DNA of 64,000 nucleotides from Bacteroidales bacterium UBA6445. GTDB lineage: Bacteria > Bacteroidota > Bacteroidia > Bacteroidales > UBA932. Of the stretch, positions 16,207 to 25,182 are shown piece after piece. Numbering within the stretch: position 1 is the stretch's first letter; each line of letters starts with the position of its first letter. The DNA is taken from positions 62,001 to 126,000 of the forward strand of contig DJOF01000003.1 of NCBI GenBank assembly GCA_002439585.1. Direction: 5' to 3'. The notes below the pieces were generated by a model that ran no database searches, was not told the DNA's origin, and was given only the letters and a program-made list of their open reading frames with translations. The translations under genes and the position numbers were made by a program.

Positions 16207-17199
16207 TCAGTCATTGAGGGCTTTCCAAAGTTCGTCTTTAAGTTCTTGAAGCCCTTCTCCGGTTACGGAGCTTATGAATACGCAAGGTATGCCTTCCGGC
16301 AGCGTCTTTGAGATCTTGCGCTCCTGCTTCTTGTCGATTAAGTCACATTTTGTGACCGCGAGTACACGTCTCTTCTCCAAAAGCTCTGGATTGTACATAT
16401 CAAGCTCCCTCGTCAGGATCTCGTATCCGGCATTTATATCGCTTTCCTCTGCGCTTACCATGAAGAGGAGTACAGAGTTGCGCTCTATGTGCCTGAGAAA
16501 GCGGAGTCCTATCCCTTTGCCCTCGTGGGCTCCCTCGATGATCCCAGGAATATCGGCCATTACAAATGACTTGTCATCCCTATACCGTACGATGCCGAGG
16601 TTGGGTTCAAGGGTGGTAAATGCATAGGATGCAATCTTTGGCTTTGCCGATGTGATTGCGGCAAGCAGAGTGGATTTGCCTGCATTCGGGAATCCTACAA
16701 GTCCCACGTCAGCAAGCAGTTTCAGCTCTAGGATGAACCATCCTTCCTCTCCCTCTTCGCCTGGCTGGGCAAAGCGTGGTGTCTGCTGTGTGGCGCTTTT
16801 GAAGTTGTTGTTGCCGAGTCCTCCTCTGCCGCCTTTGCAGAGAATTCGCTCCTCTCCGGGCGTTACCATCTCAAACAGAGTCTCTCCAGTATCTCCATCC
16901 TTTACGACAGTTCCGACAGGTACTTCGAGAATAACGTCCTTGCCCTGCCGTCCCTTGCACAGAGCCCCAGAACCGGACTGGCCGTTCTCGGCTCTTACGT
17001 TCTTCCTGTATTTGAGATGGATAAGAGTCCAGAACTGAGGATTGGCCCGAAGGATTATGTGTCCTCCTCTTCCACCATCACCTCCGTCAGGTCCTCCCTT
17101 GGGTACATATTTGGCCCTGTGAAGATGAACAGAACCTGCGCCCCCGTGTCCGGAAGCGCAGAATATCTTCACGTAGTCTATAAAGTTTGTATCAGGCAT
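16207..17199 (-). CDS. obgE: Obg family GTPase
   Basis: 330 codons. Essential GTPase linked to large ribosomal subunit assembly and stress signalling. The glycine-rich Obg fold occupies residues 1-158 (KGGPDGGDGGRGGHIILRA, GRGGLGNNNFKSATQQTPR). The G domain follows with G1 GFPNAGKSTLL, G3 DIPGIIEGAHEGKGIG, G4 TKCD and G5 SSVTGEGL. It lacks the extra C-terminal OCT domain of some Gram-positive forms. It sits 9 bp after adk in the same operon. Confidence 0.95.
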   Translation of the reverse strand: MPDTNFIDYVKIFCASGHGGAGSVHLHRAKYVPKGGPDGGDGGRGGHIILRANPQFWTLIHLKYRKNVRAENGQSGSGALCKGRQGKDVILEVPVGTVVKDGDTGETLFEMVTPGEERILCKGGRGGLGNNNFKSATQQTPRFAQPGEEGEEGWFILELKLLADVGLVGFPNAGKSTLLAAITSAKPKIASYAFTTLEPNLGIVRYRDDKSFVMADIPGIIEGAHEGKGIGLRFLRHIERNSVLLFMVSAEESDINAGYEILTRELDMYNPELLEKRRVLAVTKCDLIDKKQERKISKTLPEGIPCVFISSVTGEGLQELKDELWKALND

Positions 17200-17208
17200 A
17201 GTGTCGGA

Positions 17209-17781
17209 CTATATCCTGTCAAGAAGATCGAAGATGCTGTCCCTCACCTCTTCTATAAGTCCGTTACCGTCAACTTCCTTGTATTTGCCGGCATTCTTGT
17301 AGAATCCGATAAGAGGCTCTGTCTTGTCATGGTAGGTCTTGATCCTGTTGTTGATGGTCTCCTCCTTGGCATCGTCAGCACGGCCTTCGATATTGGCTCT
17401 GTGGCGGATTCTTTCCTTGATCTTCTCGTCAGGGATCATTATAGATACGACAGCAGTGACACCTTCTTTCCTGTCAGCGAGCATACGGTCGAGAGCTTCG
17501 GCCTGAGCCACTGTCCTCGGAAATCCGTCAAGAAGGAAGCCTTCCGCCTCTTTCTCTGCGTCAAATGCATTGGCAATCATGCCTTCTACAACTTCATCAG
17601 GGACAAGTTCTCCTGCTTCGATAAGTGCTTTGGCCTTGTTGCCGAGTTCAGTCCCGTTGGCAATCTCACTCCGGAGAAGATCTCCTGTAGAGAGATGCCT
17701 GAGGTTATATTTCTTTGCCATGGAACCGGCTTGAGTGCCTTTGCCCGCACCCGGAGGGCCGAAAAGAATGTAATATTTCAT
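17209..17781 (-). CDS. adk: Adenylate kinase
   Basis: 190 codons. Interconverts ATP + AMP and 2 ADP. P-loop GPPGAGKGTQAG at residues 7-18, the AMP-binding stretch LSTGDLLRSEI, and DGFPRTVAQAEALDR are all present. The lid segment (RHRANIEGRADDAKEET) lacks zinc-binding cysteines and is short, so this is the short-lid form. It is followed by obgE and preceded by hpt; linkage of hpt and adk suits purine salvage. Confidence 0.95.
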   Translation of the reverse strand: MKYYILFGPPGAGKGTQAGSMAKKYNLRHLSTGDLLRSEIANGTELGNKAKALIEAGELVPDEVVEGMIANAFDAEKEAEGFLLDGFPRTVAQAEALDRMLADRKEGVTAVVSIMIPDEKIKERIRHRANIEGRADDAKEETINNRIKTYHDKTEPLIGFYKNAGKYKEVDGNGLIEEVRDSIFDLLDRI

Positions 17782-17792
17782 AATCCTATCTG

Positions 17793-18338
17793 TTATTCTT
17801 CGTCAAGGACGTAAATATCCTTGAAATTTCTTCCCAACTCATTGTAATCCAGACCGAAACCTACTATAAATTTATTGGGTATCTCCATGCCTACATAGTC
17901 CAACGGAATGGACTTCTTGTAGACTTCCGGCTTCAGCAGCATTGTGCAGACCTTGTATGAGGCGACATTGTGTTCTTTCACGATCTTGGTAAGATCGACT
18001 ATAGTATTGCCGGTATCGATTATGTCCTCAATGATGATCACATCCTTGCCTCTTATATCACCTGTCATGCCCATTACTTGACGAACATTGCCTGTGGATA
18101 ATGTTCCTTCATAAGAAGAAAGCTTCATGGACACAAGCTCGCAGTTGAAGTCAAGTCTCTTCATTAGTTCTGCTGTAAACATTATGGACCCGTTCAGGAT
18201 GCACAGAAGCACCGGGGGAGTCTGATTGTCGGCATAGTCGGTGTTGATCTTCTTCGCAACTTCATCTATGGCCGCTTCAATCGTCTCATTAGGAATGAAT
18301 GTCCTGAATGTCTTGTCGAATAGGGTAATCTTTCTCAT
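17793..18338 (-). CDS. hpt: Hypoxanthine phosphoribosyltransferase
   Basis: 181 codons from ATG 18338 (MRKITLFDKTFRTFIPNE). The frame extends upstream to 18407, but the extension contains the promoter -7 box, so the shorter start is preferred. It makes IMP (and likely GMP) from PRPP and hypoxanthine/guanine. The PRPP-binding motif VIIIEDIIDTGNT is intact, as is the flexible-loop SYEGTLSTG. It is the first gene of hpt-adk-obgE-PAP2. Confidence 0.93.
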   Translation of the reverse strand: MRKITLFDKTFRTFIPNETIEAAIDEVAKKINTDYADNQTPPVLLCILNGSIMFTAELMKRLDFNCELVSMKLSSYEGTLSTGNVRQVMGMTGDIRGKDVIIIEDIIDTGNTIVDLTKIVKEHNVASYKVCTMLLKPEVYKKSIPLDYVGMEIPNKFIVGFGLDYNELGRNFKDIYVLDEE

Positions 18339-18358
18339 TGCAAAATCTGTCGCTTGCG

Positions 18359-18388
18359 CAAAGATACTAAAAAGAAAGCAGAAACAAA
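18359..18388 (-). promoter_or_regulatory. Bacteroidota-type promoter of the hpt-adk-obgE-PAP2 operon
   Basis: Read on the minus strand: TTTG (18388-18385), 18 bases, TATCTTTG (18366-18359). This matches the TTTG / TAnnTTTG consensus and lies 20 bp before the chosen hpt start. Confidence 0.7.
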
Positions 18389-18554
18389 GCCGTCCCAGCA
18401 AGACCAAGTATCAGACAAGGCTGATGTTGGCCTCAACATGCGCTCAGCCTTTAGGTGTAGACACAATATGAAAAATTTTATTCTTTTATTGAAGTTAGAA
18501 TGTTTTCTATGCGTATAATTTCCTATATTAGCAGCGGGCAGGACACGGTTTGTC

Positions 18555-20348
18555 ATGAACAAGATTCGTTTGTCCTTATTATGCCTGTTCTTGGCTGTCT
18601 GGCATGGCAGCGCACAAGACCAAGGCCTTCTTCCAAGTATCCTGTATCTTACGGGGGCTTCTGATGTGGAATCCGTGCCGGAGGATGAGATGGAGCGTCT
18701 TCTCTCTTATAGCGAAAAGCCTCTGAGGATCAATTTCCTGTCTGAGTCTTCATTGTCTTCAAGCGGGCTGCTCTCGGCCTATCAGGCGGCCTCCCTGTCA
18801 ACATACATAGAGGGTTACGGTGATGTCGTTTCGACCGCCGAGCTTGCAGCGGTCGACGGTTTCGGAGCAGAGTTCGCTGAAGCTCTCAGGCCCTTTGTAT
18901 CATTTGAAGTCTGTACTTTGCCTGGCAATAGAGGAAGATACCGATATTCCTCTCATGAGATAGAGGGAGCTGCTTTCTCACGTCTGACAATACCTGTTGA
19001 TGGAGCGTCTGAGACCGAGGCTGCATGGGGCTCATCGCTTCGCTACCGCTTCTCTTATGCCGATAAAGTGGATATGTCTCTTGGCCTAAGGAAGACTGCC
19101 GATGACCGTCTTGCTCCGTCGCAGGCTACAGGTTATATTGCTTATTATGGACGCAGATTGTCTATTGTAGTAGGAGACTGTGCCCTTAGATACGGGCAGG
19201 GACTCGCCTTGTGGACAGGATTTTCGATGAGCGGACTTTCCGGCACGAGGTCTTTATGGAAGAGGAGTACAGGATTTTCCCCATCGCGTTCATTTTCAGA
19301 GGTGTCCTGTAGCCGCGGTCTTGCAGCAGGACTGTCATTTGGGAGAATAAGTGTCTCTGCCTTTCTCCTTTCTCCGTCCTTGAAGAGATGGGAGCTTAGA
19401 GGCTCACCTTCCGTAAAAGAATATCTTGCAGGAGGGAATCTCAGATGGGATTCTCGCCACGGGACAGTATCAGTGACAGGATTCCGTGACTCATCCGACG
19501 GTGACAAAGTCTCGGCTGATGCACGGTTTTGTATAAGAGGAGTGGAGCTTTTCGGGGAGGCATCTATATGTCGCGTAGGTATGATTCCGGCATATACAGC
19601 CGGGTTTATGATCCCTTTGGGTGGCAGAGTCTCTGCAGGATTGTCTGCAAGGCATATTCCAGACAGATACGTGTCAGACCGGACGGCTCCGATAAGGGCA
19701 TTTTCTGGAAAACGAGGAGAAAGTGGGGTTATGGCTGCCCTATCATTTGAAGGCCTTGAGATAAGTTCTGACTATGCTGTCCGCAGATCTCCTTTTCAGA
19801 GGCAATGCAAGTTTACAGCCCGTTATCCTTGGACTGTCGCAGACCGTTTCGTCATAGATACGAAGGTTGCATTTAGGTATAGGAGTTGGGGAGAGAAGAT
19901 AAAGGGCGAGATAAGGACTGACTTTAAGTACGTAACAGGACCGTGGAGTGGGGTATTCAGACTCAACCTGCTTTGTTCTGAGACATCCTCCGGTCAGACA
20001 TATGAGGCTCGTCCAAAGCTTACAGCTGATATGTTCTCCGCTTTGACATATATTGAGGGTGGATATATGCCTGGAGCGTTGGCGGCGTACATCAGATTGA
20101 CTGTTTTCAGAGCAGACAGGTGGTCCGGACGCCTGTATAGTTATGAGCGCGATGTCCCATCAGTCTTCAATGTGCCTGCATATTATGGTAGAGGATACTC
20201 TGTCTCGGCTTATTGCAGGCTTAAAAACGGTGATGTGAAACTGTATCTGAGAGCAGCGTTTACAGACTGGCCCTTTCTGTCTCCAGGGCAGACTGCTTAC
20301 CGTCCGTCAAAGGCTGAATTCCGTCTGCAGGCAGTCTATGATTTCTAA
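18555..20348 (+). CDS. Exported helix-hairpin-helix protein with predicted beta-barrel
   Basis: 597 codons. An N-terminal signal peptide (MNKIRLSLLCLFLAVWHGSA) leads to a ~90-residue region with helix-hairpin-helix character (FLSESSLSSSGLLSAYQAAS, LAAVDGFGAEFAEALRPF) resembling the ComEA/HhH family. The rest, from about residue 115, alternates polar and hydrophobic residues in beta-barrel style (GYIAYYGRRLSIVVGDCALR, YGQGLALWTG) and ends in an aromatic residue (LQAVYDF), typical of outer-membrane proteins. Similar HhH-plus-barrel proteins occur in Bacteroidota. A role in DNA handling at the surface is conceivable but unproven. Confidence 0.7.
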   Translation: MNKIRLSLLCLFLAVWHGSAQDQGLLPSILYLTGASDVESVPEDEMERLLSYSEKPLRINFLSESSLSSSGLLSAYQAASLSTYIEGYGDVVSTAELAAVDGFGAEFAEALRPFVSFEVCTLPGNRGRYRYSSHEIEGAAFSRLTIPVDGASETEAAWGSSLRYRFSYADKVDMSLGLRKTADDRLAPSQATGYIAYYGRRLSIVVGDCALRYGQGLALWTGFSMSGLSGTRSLWKRSTGFSPSRSFSEVSCSRGLAAGLSFGRISVSAFLLSPSLKRWELRGSPSVKEYLAGGNLRWDSRHGTVSVTGFRDSSDGDKVSADARFCIRGVELFGEASICRVGMIPAYTAGFMIPLGGRVSAGLSARHIPDRYVSDRTAPIRAFSGKRGESGVMAALSFEGLEISSDYAVRRSPFQRQCKFTARYPWTVADRFVIDTKVAFRYRSWGEKIKGEIRTDFKYVTGPWSGVFRLNLLCSETSSGQTYEARPKLTADMFSALTYIEGGYMPGALAAYIRLTVFRADRWSGRLYSYERDVPSVFNVPAYYGRGYSVSAYCRLKNGDVKLYLRAAFTDWPFLSPGQTAYRPSKAEFRLQAVYDF

Positions 20349-20353
20349 TTTGC

Positions 20354-21085
20354 CTATGACTTCTGACCGATCCTGCGCAACTTTCTGTGCATCTTTGCTG
20401 GAAGAAGTTCCTTATAAGCCTCGAAGTAGGCTTCTGGTACGAAGATTCTCTTGAGGCTCTTACAGCCCAGAAATACATCGTCTCCAATCATCGAAAGTCC
20501 AGACGGAAGGGTGATTTCCTGAAGTGATTCGCAGAATGCAAATGCTTCTGAGCCGAGGCATTGAAGTCCCTTGTTGATACGCACTTTCTCAAGTGAGAAA
20601 CATTCAAAGAAAGCGCGGTCTCCCACTGACAGAAGCTTTGCCGGGAATCCTATCTGTCTCAGTTCCCAACAGCCGTAAAATGCTTCGTCCCTTATCGTGA
20701 GCAGGGATGACGGTAGTCCGATCCTGCGGATCCATCCGCATTCCTTGAATGCCCCGAACCCGATGTGCTCCACAGAGTCCGGAAGGTAGATCTTGTCGAG
20801 GAAAGAGACTCTCTCGTCTTCTGGGATTGTACTGCCGAGAGGCCTGTCTTCATCCATGTAATCCTGGAACGAGAAGACACCATCGCATATGATTCTTGTG
20901 CCCTGACGTACTTTGACTGTGTCGGGGAAATTCTCCGCGTCCAGAAGTTTAGTGCCGTCATGGCTGTAGTTGCAGTTGAAATCATTGTCCCACTCGTCTG
21001 TAGCAAGCTCTGCTGCGGTAGCTATTGTGCTGACAGATAATGCCTTCGCGGCATCTTTAGGGAAGTCTGAAATCTTTGAATCCAT
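20354..21085 (-). CDS. BspA-like leucine-rich repeat protein without signal peptide
   Basis: 243 codons. From about residue 95 onward there are 5-6 repeats of the LRR_5 (Treponema/BspA) type, e.g. IYLPDSVEHIGFGAFKECGW, then IGLPSSLLTIRDEAFYGC and ITLPSGLSMIGDDVFLGC. The N-terminus (MDSKISDFPKDAAKALSVST) has no secretion signal, unlike most BspA proteins, so it is predicted cytosolic. It converges on the HhH gene with a 5-bp gap and is divergent from priA. A -7 box TACCTTTG lies on the minus strand at 21117-21110. Confidence 0.8.
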   Translation of the reverse strand: MDSKISDFPKDAAKALSVSTIATAAELATDEWDNDFNCNYSHDGTKLLDAENFPDTVKVRQGTRIICDGVFSFQDYMDEDRPLGSTIPEDERVSFLDKIYLPDSVEHIGFGAFKECGWIRRIGLPSSLLTIRDEAFYGCWELRQIGFPAKLLSVGDRAFFECFSLEKVRINKGLQCLGSEAFAFCESLQEITLPSGLSMIGDDVFLGCKSLKRIFVPEAYFEAYKELLPAKMHRKLRRIGQKS

Positions 21086-21193
21086 ATGTCCTCGTGCTTA
21101 TAGATAGAGCAAAGGTATGCAAAAACTTGCTAACTTAGCTAAAGTTATCCGTGCTTGGTCGGTGGCTTCCGGTTGCCTGTCGGGTACACATAT

Positions 21194-23398
21194 ATGAAGT
21201 TCAGACAATATATATCAGTAATACTGCCGCTCAGACTGGCCTGGAATCCGTATTATTACAGTGCGGAGCCTCTCCTTGTCGGTGATAGGGTATATGTGCG
21301 TTTTGCCGGACGTTCTTATCTTGCAGTAGTATATGAGGCAGGTGTTGTGCCCAGCATTACGGTAGAGAAGATAAGCCCCGTAGTTTCTGTTGCCGGCAAT
21401 CTCTCTAAGATAAGCGCAAATGAGCTGAAGCTGTGGAAATTCGTCTCAGACTATTATATGTGTACCATAGGCGAAGTCTATAAGGCGGCTTATCCGGAAC
21501 TCAAGATAGGGAGCGAACTCTCAGAGTCAAGACGCAAGGAAGCCGAGATACGTAGAGCTGCAAGGGCGGAGGAAGTGTTTCAGGCCAGAGTATCGCGTCT
21601 CAAGGAGCGGGCCTTGAAGAAAGAGGCAAAAATCGCGGCCACGCGTCCTGATACTGCTGCATATCGCAAGCTGCAGGCTGAGCTCTTAGTAATTCAGGGA
21701 CAGTTAGCGACTCTGTCTGGGGAAAGTCCATTGTCAAAGGATCAAAAGGCGCGGAGTAACTATAGTGTCGAGATAAATGCCACTGAAGTACCCTCTCTAA
21801 GTTCTGCCCAGAAAGAGGCTCTTAAGGCCATACATGAAGGATTTTCAGTACATAAGCCTGTACTCCTTCATGGAGTAACGGGCTCCGGTAAGACTGAAAT
21901 CTACATTAATCTTGCCCTTGAGGCCTTGGCTGCCGGCAGAAATGTGCTGTATCTTATTCCTGAAATAGCTGTAAGCCGTCAGTTGCAGGACAGACTCTCC
22001 AAGATCTTCGGAAGTCGGCTTTACGGATTCCATTCCAAGGTGTCGGCTGCAGGCAGGCAGGCCGTGGCATCTCAAGTGAGAAATGGGGCATATGTCGTAT
22101 TGGGCACAAGGTCGGCTATCTTTCTTCCTCATCATGACCTTGGGCTTATAATCGTGGATGAGGAGCAGGATACATCGTACAAGCAGGATACCCCGCCACC
22201 TCGGTACAACGGCAGGGACACTGCTATTATGCTGGCTTCCATGTACGGAGCAGGGATCGTCCTCGGCACTGCCACCCCGTCTCTTGAGTCTCTGTACAAC
22301 TGCATGACAGGCAAGATGGTCAAAGTTCAGCTTAATGAGAGGTATTTCGGATCTGAGGACTCCGATGTTGAGGTGATAGATACAATTGCTGAGAGACGAA
22401 AACATGGAATGTCAGGTAATTTCTCCTACAAACTGATAGAAAGAATACATACCGCGCTCTCTGCAGGAGGCCAGGTGCTTGTGCTCAGGGGGCGTCGGGC
22501 TTATTCTCCTGCCGTCCAATGCACTTCTTGCGGAGATATTCCCAAATGCAGATCCTGCAATGTCCCGTTGAGTTGGCACAGGCAAGAAGGGATCCTGACC
22601 TGCCATTATTGTGGCTGGAGAGTCCCTTATACCGGCAAATGTTCCAAATGTGGGGGAGATCTTGTGCCGCTCGGGTCTGGTACCCAACGCATAGAAGAGG
22701 AAGCCAAGGCTCTTTTTCCTGATGCTGTAGTGGCAAGGCTTGACAGCGACTCAGCTCTTGCTTCTGGAAATGATGTATCTATAATCAAAGATTTTGCAGC
22801 AGGTAAGATAGATATATTGGTGGGTACACAGATAATTGCCAAAGGTTTCGATTTCGGCTCTCTCTCGCTTGTTGCTATGATACAGGCTGATTCTGTACTT
22901 GGACAGCAGGATTTCCGGGCAGATGAGAGGGCTGCCCAACTGATAGCCCAGTTCCGTGGCAGAAGCGGCAGACGCGACAGGAGAGGACTTCTTGTCATAC
23001 AGACCTCGCGTCCTGATCATCCTGTATATAGGATGTTTACTGAAAATGAGGATATTACTGCGGATATGATGGCTGAACGCAAAGAGTTTGGCTATCCGCC
23101 TTATTCGAGGATCGTCAAGGTTATCTTCAAGGATACGGACAAGATCCGGGTTGACAGTATGTCCGGAGATCTCGCAGTATTGCTTAAGTCAGGACTTCCT
23201 CAAGATGTCTCCGTGCTCGGTCCTTATGCTCCTGTAGTAGACAAGATTTCAGATCATTATATTATGAATATCAGGGTAAGCCTGCCCAAGACGCAGCATC
23301 TTTCACAGACAAAGGAGACACTTGGTCACATTGTAGATGATTTCGGGCAGAAATACTCTTACTCAGGACATATTGCAATAGACGTTGATCCAATATAG
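21194..23398 (+). CDS. priA: Primosomal replication restart helicase PriA
   Basis: 734 codons from ATG 21194 (MKFRQYISVILPLRL); the frame is open further upstream only through a weak TTG. Restarts stalled replication forks as a 3'-5' DNA helicase. Walker A GVTGSGKTE, Walker B IIVDEEQD, the RYNGRDTA motif and the later helicase motifs (GTQIIAKGFDF, QFRGRSGR) are present. The zinc-binding Cys cluster reads CTSCGDIPKCRSC...CHYCGW...CSKCGG. Standalone gene, 68 bp before parA. Confidence 0.95.
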   Translation: MKFRQYISVILPLRLAWNPYYYSAEPLLVGDRVYVRFAGRSYLAVVYEAGVVPSITVEKISPVVSVAGNLSKISANELKLWKFVSDYYMCTIGEVYKAAYPELKIGSELSESRRKEAEIRRAARAEEVFQARVSRLKERALKKEAKIAATRPDTAAYRKLQAELLVIQGQLATLSGESPLSKDQKARSNYSVEINATEVPSLSSAQKEALKAIHEGFSVHKPVLLHGVTGSGKTEIYINLALEALAAGRNVLYLIPEIAVSRQLQDRLSKIFGSRLYGFHSKVSAAGRQAVASQVRNGAYVVLGTRSAIFLPHHDLGLIIVDEEQDTSYKQDTPPPRYNGRDTAIMLASMYGAGIVLGTATPSLESLYNCMTGKMVKVQLNERYFGSEDSDVEVIDTIAERRKHGMSGNFSYKLIERIHTALSAGGQVLVLRGRRAYSPAVQCTSCGDIPKCRSCNVPLSWHRQEGILTCHYCGWRVPYTGKCSKCGGDLVPLGSGTQRIEEEAKALFPDAVVARLDSDSALASGNDVSIIKDFAAGKIDILVGTQIIAKGFDFGSLSLVAMIQADSVLGQQDFRADERAAQLIAQFRGRSGRRDRRGLLVIQTSRPDHPVYRMFTENEDITADMMAERKEFGYPPYSRIVKVIFKDTDKIRVDSMSGDLAVLLKSGLPQDVSVLGPYAPVVDKISDHYIMNIRVSLPKTQHLSQTKETLGHIVDDFGQKYSYSGHIAIDVDPI

Positions 23399-23406
23399 AG
23401 CATCTC

Positions 23407-23437
23407 TTGCAATGCTCCGCGCTTTTGCGTATATTTG
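23407..23437 (+). promoter_or_regulatory. Bacteroidota-type promoter of the parA operon
   Basis: TTG (23407-23409), 20 bases, TATATTTG (23430-23437), matching the TTTG / TAnnTTTG consensus and lying 29 bp before the chosen parA start. Confidence 0.65.
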
Positions 23438-23466
23438 TGCGATGCACAATATGCACTGACAGACTA

Positions 23467-24252
23467 ATGGGTAAAATCATAGCTATCGCCAATCAGAAAG
23501 GTGGGGTAGGCAAGACTACCACAGCGATCAATCTTGCGGCCTCATTGGCCGTTCTTGAGAAGAAGGTTCTGATCATTGATGCCGACCCACAGGCCAATAC
23601 GACCTCGGGACTCAATTTCTCGCCGGACAATGACGAGAAACGGACATTGTATGAGATCATGATAGGCAAGATTGGTGTCATGGATGCATTGATACAGACA
23701 GAGATAGCCAATCTCCACATGATTCCCTCACATATCAATCTTGTGGGCGCGGAGATAGAGATGTTGGAGACAGAGGCCAGGGAGTCCATACTGAAGAAAG
23801 CCCTTGCTGCCGTCAAAGACAAGTATGACTACATTATCATAGACTGCTCTCCTTCTTTAGGCCTGATTACTGTGAACTGCCTAACTGCCGCGGATTCTGT
23901 CATCATCCCAGTGCAGCCGGAGTTCTTCGCGCTGGAAGGTCTTGGCAAGTTGTTGCAGACCATAAGGCTTGTGCAGAACGGGGTCAATCCCTCACTTGCA
24001 ATCGAGGGCTTCGTAGTGACTATGTTTGACGGGCGTACTAAGGTTCATTCACAGGTTCTCGCCCAGCTCAAGGAACATTTCAAGGATATGGTGTTCGAGA
24101 ACATTATCCAACGCAATATACGCCTTAGTGAAGCACCTTCGCACGGTAAACCCATTATACTGTACGATGTTATGAGCAATGGAACCTCCAATTACCTCAA
24201 TCTTGCCAAGGAGCTGTTGGAGAGAGAACGCAAGATAAATCATACGAAATGA
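23467..24252 (+). CDS. parA: ParA/Soj chromosome-partitioning ATPase
   Basis: 261 codons from ATG 23467 (MGKIIAIANQKGGVGKTT). The frame extends upstream to 23407, but that part overlaps the promoter. Deviant Walker A KGGVGKTTT, Walker A' DADPQANTTSG and Walker B IIIDCSPSLGL are intact. ATP-dependent DNA-bound dimers interact with ParB at parS to segregate chromosomes. It overlaps parB by four bases. Confidence 0.95.
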   Translation: MGKIIAIANQKGGVGKTTTAINLAASLAVLEKKVLIIDADPQANTTSGLNFSPDNDEKRTLYEIMIGKIGVMDALIQTEIANLHMIPSHINLVGAEIEMLETEARESILKKALAAVKDKYDYIIIDCSPSLGLITVNCLTAADSVIIPVQPEFFALEGLGKLLQTIRLVQNGVNPSLAIEGFVVTMFDGRTKVHSQVLAQLKEHFKDMVFENIIQRNIRLSEAPSHGKPIILYDVMSNGTSNYLNLAKELLERERKINHTK

Positions 24253-25172
24253 AACCGCAAAGAGGATTGGGTAAGGGGCTAAGTGCCCTGTTGGGCGATG
24301 CCGCTGATATTGAGAACCTTCGTGCGCCTGTAGGTTATGTCAACAAAGAAGTGGCCGGTCCTGCCGAGCCCAAGAATTCGGCAGACATACTCCGTATACC
24401 AGTAGATTTTGTAGAGCCCAACCCGTTCCAACCGAGGATGTCCTTTGATCAGGAATCACTCATGGAACTCGCTGACTCTATCCGTACTTTCGGACTTATA
24501 CAGCCTATAACTGTAAGGCGTAAATCTGCCGACAGATACCAGATTATTAGTGGCGAGCGCCGTTTTAGGGCGTGCAGGATGGTCGGCATGGATATGGTGC
24601 CTGCCTATGTCCGAGATACCAACGATCAAGGTATGCTTGAGATGGCCATCGTCGAGAATATCCAACGTGAGAATCTCGACCCTATCGAAGTTGCCATGAG
24701 CTACCAGCGGCTTATAGACGAGTGTAGCCTAACTCAGGAGCAGATGGCTGGCAGAGTCGGCAAGAAACGTGCGTCAATTACCAATTATCTCCGCCTTCTG
24801 AAGCTTCCAGCTAAGGTGCAGCATGACTTGAAGGTCGGTCTTCTGAGTGTGGGACATGCCAAAGTCTTGCTTGGTGTAGAGGATAGTACTGTCCAGGAGA
24901 GTCTTTGTGATCTGGTTATCAAGAACGGTCTTTCTGTGCGTCAGCTCGAGGATAAGATAAAGGAACTTGAGAATGCACCCGCCAAGAAGCAGGTTGTTCA
25001 GACGGAGCTCCCTGACGAGTATTATAAGGTGCTCGGCCACATAGGTAAGTTTTTCGGTAGAGACATAAGTCTCAAGCGCAACAGTGATGGTAAGGGGACA
25101 ATGACGATACATTTCGATTCGGACGAGGAGATCCGTCGTTTTCTTAAGGCTTTGGATGAATCTAATGTCTAA
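24249..25172 (+). CDS. parB: ParB/Spo0J parS-binding CTPase
   Basis: 307 codons. N-terminal ParA-interacting Lys/Arg segment (PQRGLGKGLSALLGD), the ParB/sulfiredoxin-like CTP-binding region (NPFQPRMSF, YQIISGERRFRACRM with the GERRxRA motif, AIVENIQRENLDPIE), then an HTH (LTQEQMAGRVGKKRASITNY) and a C-terminal dimerisation tail. No parS site was recognised in this window. The distal end is followed closely by the DUF5683 gene. Confidence 0.95.
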   Translation: MKPQRGLGKGLSALLGDAADIENLRAPVGYVNKEVAGPAEPKNSADILRIPVDFVEPNPFQPRMSFDQESLMELADSIRTFGLIQPITVRRKSADRYQIISGERRFRACRMVGMDMVPAYVRDTNDQGMLEMAIVENIQRENLDPIEVAMSYQRLIDECSLTQEQMAGRVGKKRASITNYLRLLKLPAKVQHDLKVGLLSVGHAKVLLGVEDSTVQESLCDLVIKNGLSVRQLEDKIKELENAPAKKQVVQTELPDEYYKVLGHIGKFFGRDISLKRNSDGKGTMTIHFDSDEEIRRFLKALDESNV

Positions 25173-25182
25173 GGAGATAGGG

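Noticed and set aside
23467..25172. parS site or replication origin near parAB
   Set aside because: No 16-bp parS-like palindrome and no DnaA-box cluster were recognised in or around these genes.
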